This document shows, piece after piece, positions 13,575 through 14,033 of a DNA stretch of 14,033 nt. Both the position numbers and the translations under genes were made by a program. Numbering within the stretch: the first letter of the stretch is position 1; every line of letters begins with the position of its first letter. The notes below the pieces were generated by a model. It made no database searches. It was not told the origin of the DNA and saw only the letters and a program-made list of their open reading frames with translations. This DNA is from Clostridiales bacterium (lineage in GTDB: Bacteria > Bacillota_A > Clostridia > Oscillospirales > Oscillospiraceae): NCBI GenBank assembly GCA_022777455.1, contig JALFGI010000008.1, forward strand, positions 1 to 14,033, read 5' to 3'.

Positions 13575-13790
13575 CAAATTGTAATTTGGCGACCGGAACC
13601 GACGCACCTCTTGGCTCCCCCGCTGGGGGAGCTGGCTGCCCCGTAAGGGGCAGACTGAGAGGGCAGGCATTTTGATTTCGGGTGCTAATATCTTACTGCG
13701 GTACCCTCTCAGTCAGCCTGTTCGGCTGACAGCTCTCCCAAAGGGAGAGCCAAGGGGTGCTGCCGTATCTGCCCGCCAAACTACAATTTG
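13575..13790. repeat. Palindromic MITE-like intergenic element, copy B
   Basis: A 216-bp element occupying most of the gap 13547-13855. Terminal inverted repeats CAAATTGTAATTTGG (13575-13589) and CCAAACTACAATTTG (13776-13790) match at 14 of 15 positions. The interior closely follows copy A in the same orientation, including the paired CTTGGCTC/GAGCCAAG and CTGAGAGGG/CCCTCTCAG blocks. No target-site duplication is obvious. The rest of the gap (13791-13855) shows nothing I can name. Confidence 0.88.
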
Positions 13791-13855
13791 TCGTTTCGAT
13801 TATGTGAACAACATCATATCACATTTTTCATCAGATGGCAACGCTTTGGCGGAAA

Positions 13856-14033
13856 TCAGGCTGGGGACTGGCCCAGGGTCACCCGGCGGAGGACGATTTG
13901 ATACACATCCCAGAAGGTCAGCTTCTCCACCGACTCTCCCGCCACCAGAGGAAGCTGGATCAGCATTTTGTCGTCGGAGTACACCTTGATGGTGCCCAGG
14001 TTCTGCCCCTTTTCCACCGGAGCGGGGACGGCC
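13856..14033 (-). CDS. D-alanyl-D-alanine carboxypeptidase, C-terminal end (partial)
   Basis: Read on the minus strand from the right edge, one base out of phase with the end, to TGA at 13858-13856. The 58 visible residues include PVEKGQNLGTIKVYSDDKML, PLVAGESVEKLTFWDVY and a final RRVTLGQSPA. The phrase APVEKGQ-LG-(I/V)-VY followed by PLVA--SVEKLTFWD is the PBP5_C domain and membrane-proximal tail of DacA/DacF-type low-molecular-weight penicillin-binding proteins, which trim peptidoglycan stem peptides outside the cell. The catalytic SxxK domain lies outside the window, so the exact paralogue (vegetative or sporulation DacF/DacB) is unresolved. Not visible as an ordinary open frame because its start is beyond the edge. 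Confidence 0.8.
   Translation of the reverse strand, partial: AVPAPVEKGQNLGTIKVYSDDKMLIQLPLVAGESVEKLTFWDVYQIVLRRVTLGQSPA

Overview
The window looks like a chromosomal segment of a spore-forming, GC-rich anaerobe of the class Clostridia, probably an Oscillospiraceae/Ruminococcaceae-type gut bacterium. The reasons are a SipL-like spore morphogenesis protein, a butyrate kinase, Gram-positive-style Shine-Dalgarno sites, and palindromic intergenic repeats of a type I recall from that family. I see no tRNA, rRNA, CRISPR array, transposase or phage gene.

Layout. 1-1892: the end of a branched-chain amino acid ABC transporter operon (livM partial, livG, livF) with overlapping stops and starts, closed by a terminator. 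1989-2132: a small membrane peptide. 2152-2368: palindromic repeat A. 2447-3937: SipL-like SPOCS/LysM protein. 4162-5508: MATE efflux protein. 5645-9067: a metal-homeostasis island. 9191-10032: COG2426 membrane protein and a HIT-family hydrolase, probably one operon. 10109-10158: repeat fragment D. 10267-11379 (-): butyrate kinase. 11431-11653: palindromic repeat C. 11677-12312 (-): DsbA/FrnE-like oxidoreductase. 12432-12746 (-): small unknown protein. 12896-13546 (-): thymidylate kinase. 13575-13790: palindromic repeat B. 13856-14033 (-): C-terminal end of a D-Ala-D-Ala carboxypeptidase.

The most interesting part is 5645-9067. It encodes (i) a G3E/COG0523 GTPase with a roughly 100-residue His/Asp/Glu/Cys insert built from 15-codon repeats; (ii) three bases later, a divergent G3E-like GTPase fused to a YcgQ/DUF1980-type C-terminal domain; (iii) on the opposite strand, a CsoR/RcnR/InrS-family repressor with a His-rich N-terminal tail and ligand spacing matching the nickel sensor InrS; and (iv) diverging from it, a protein with 32 His in its first 89 residues followed by a CooT-family (nickel-binding) protein. 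A G-tract/C-tract dyad lies inside the predicted repressor promoter. I infer a nickel, or possibly cobalt/zinc/copper, sensing, buffering and delivery module that resembles the cooCTJ nickel-insertion set in its parts list, with G3E GTPases in place of CooC. The metal is not proven by sequence, and neither a transporter nor a nickel enzyme is in the window.

The other genes are mostly housekeeping and are separated by clear terminators and promoters. Several intergenic gaps are filled by MITE-like palindromic elements that share terminal inverted repeats but fall into two interior families.
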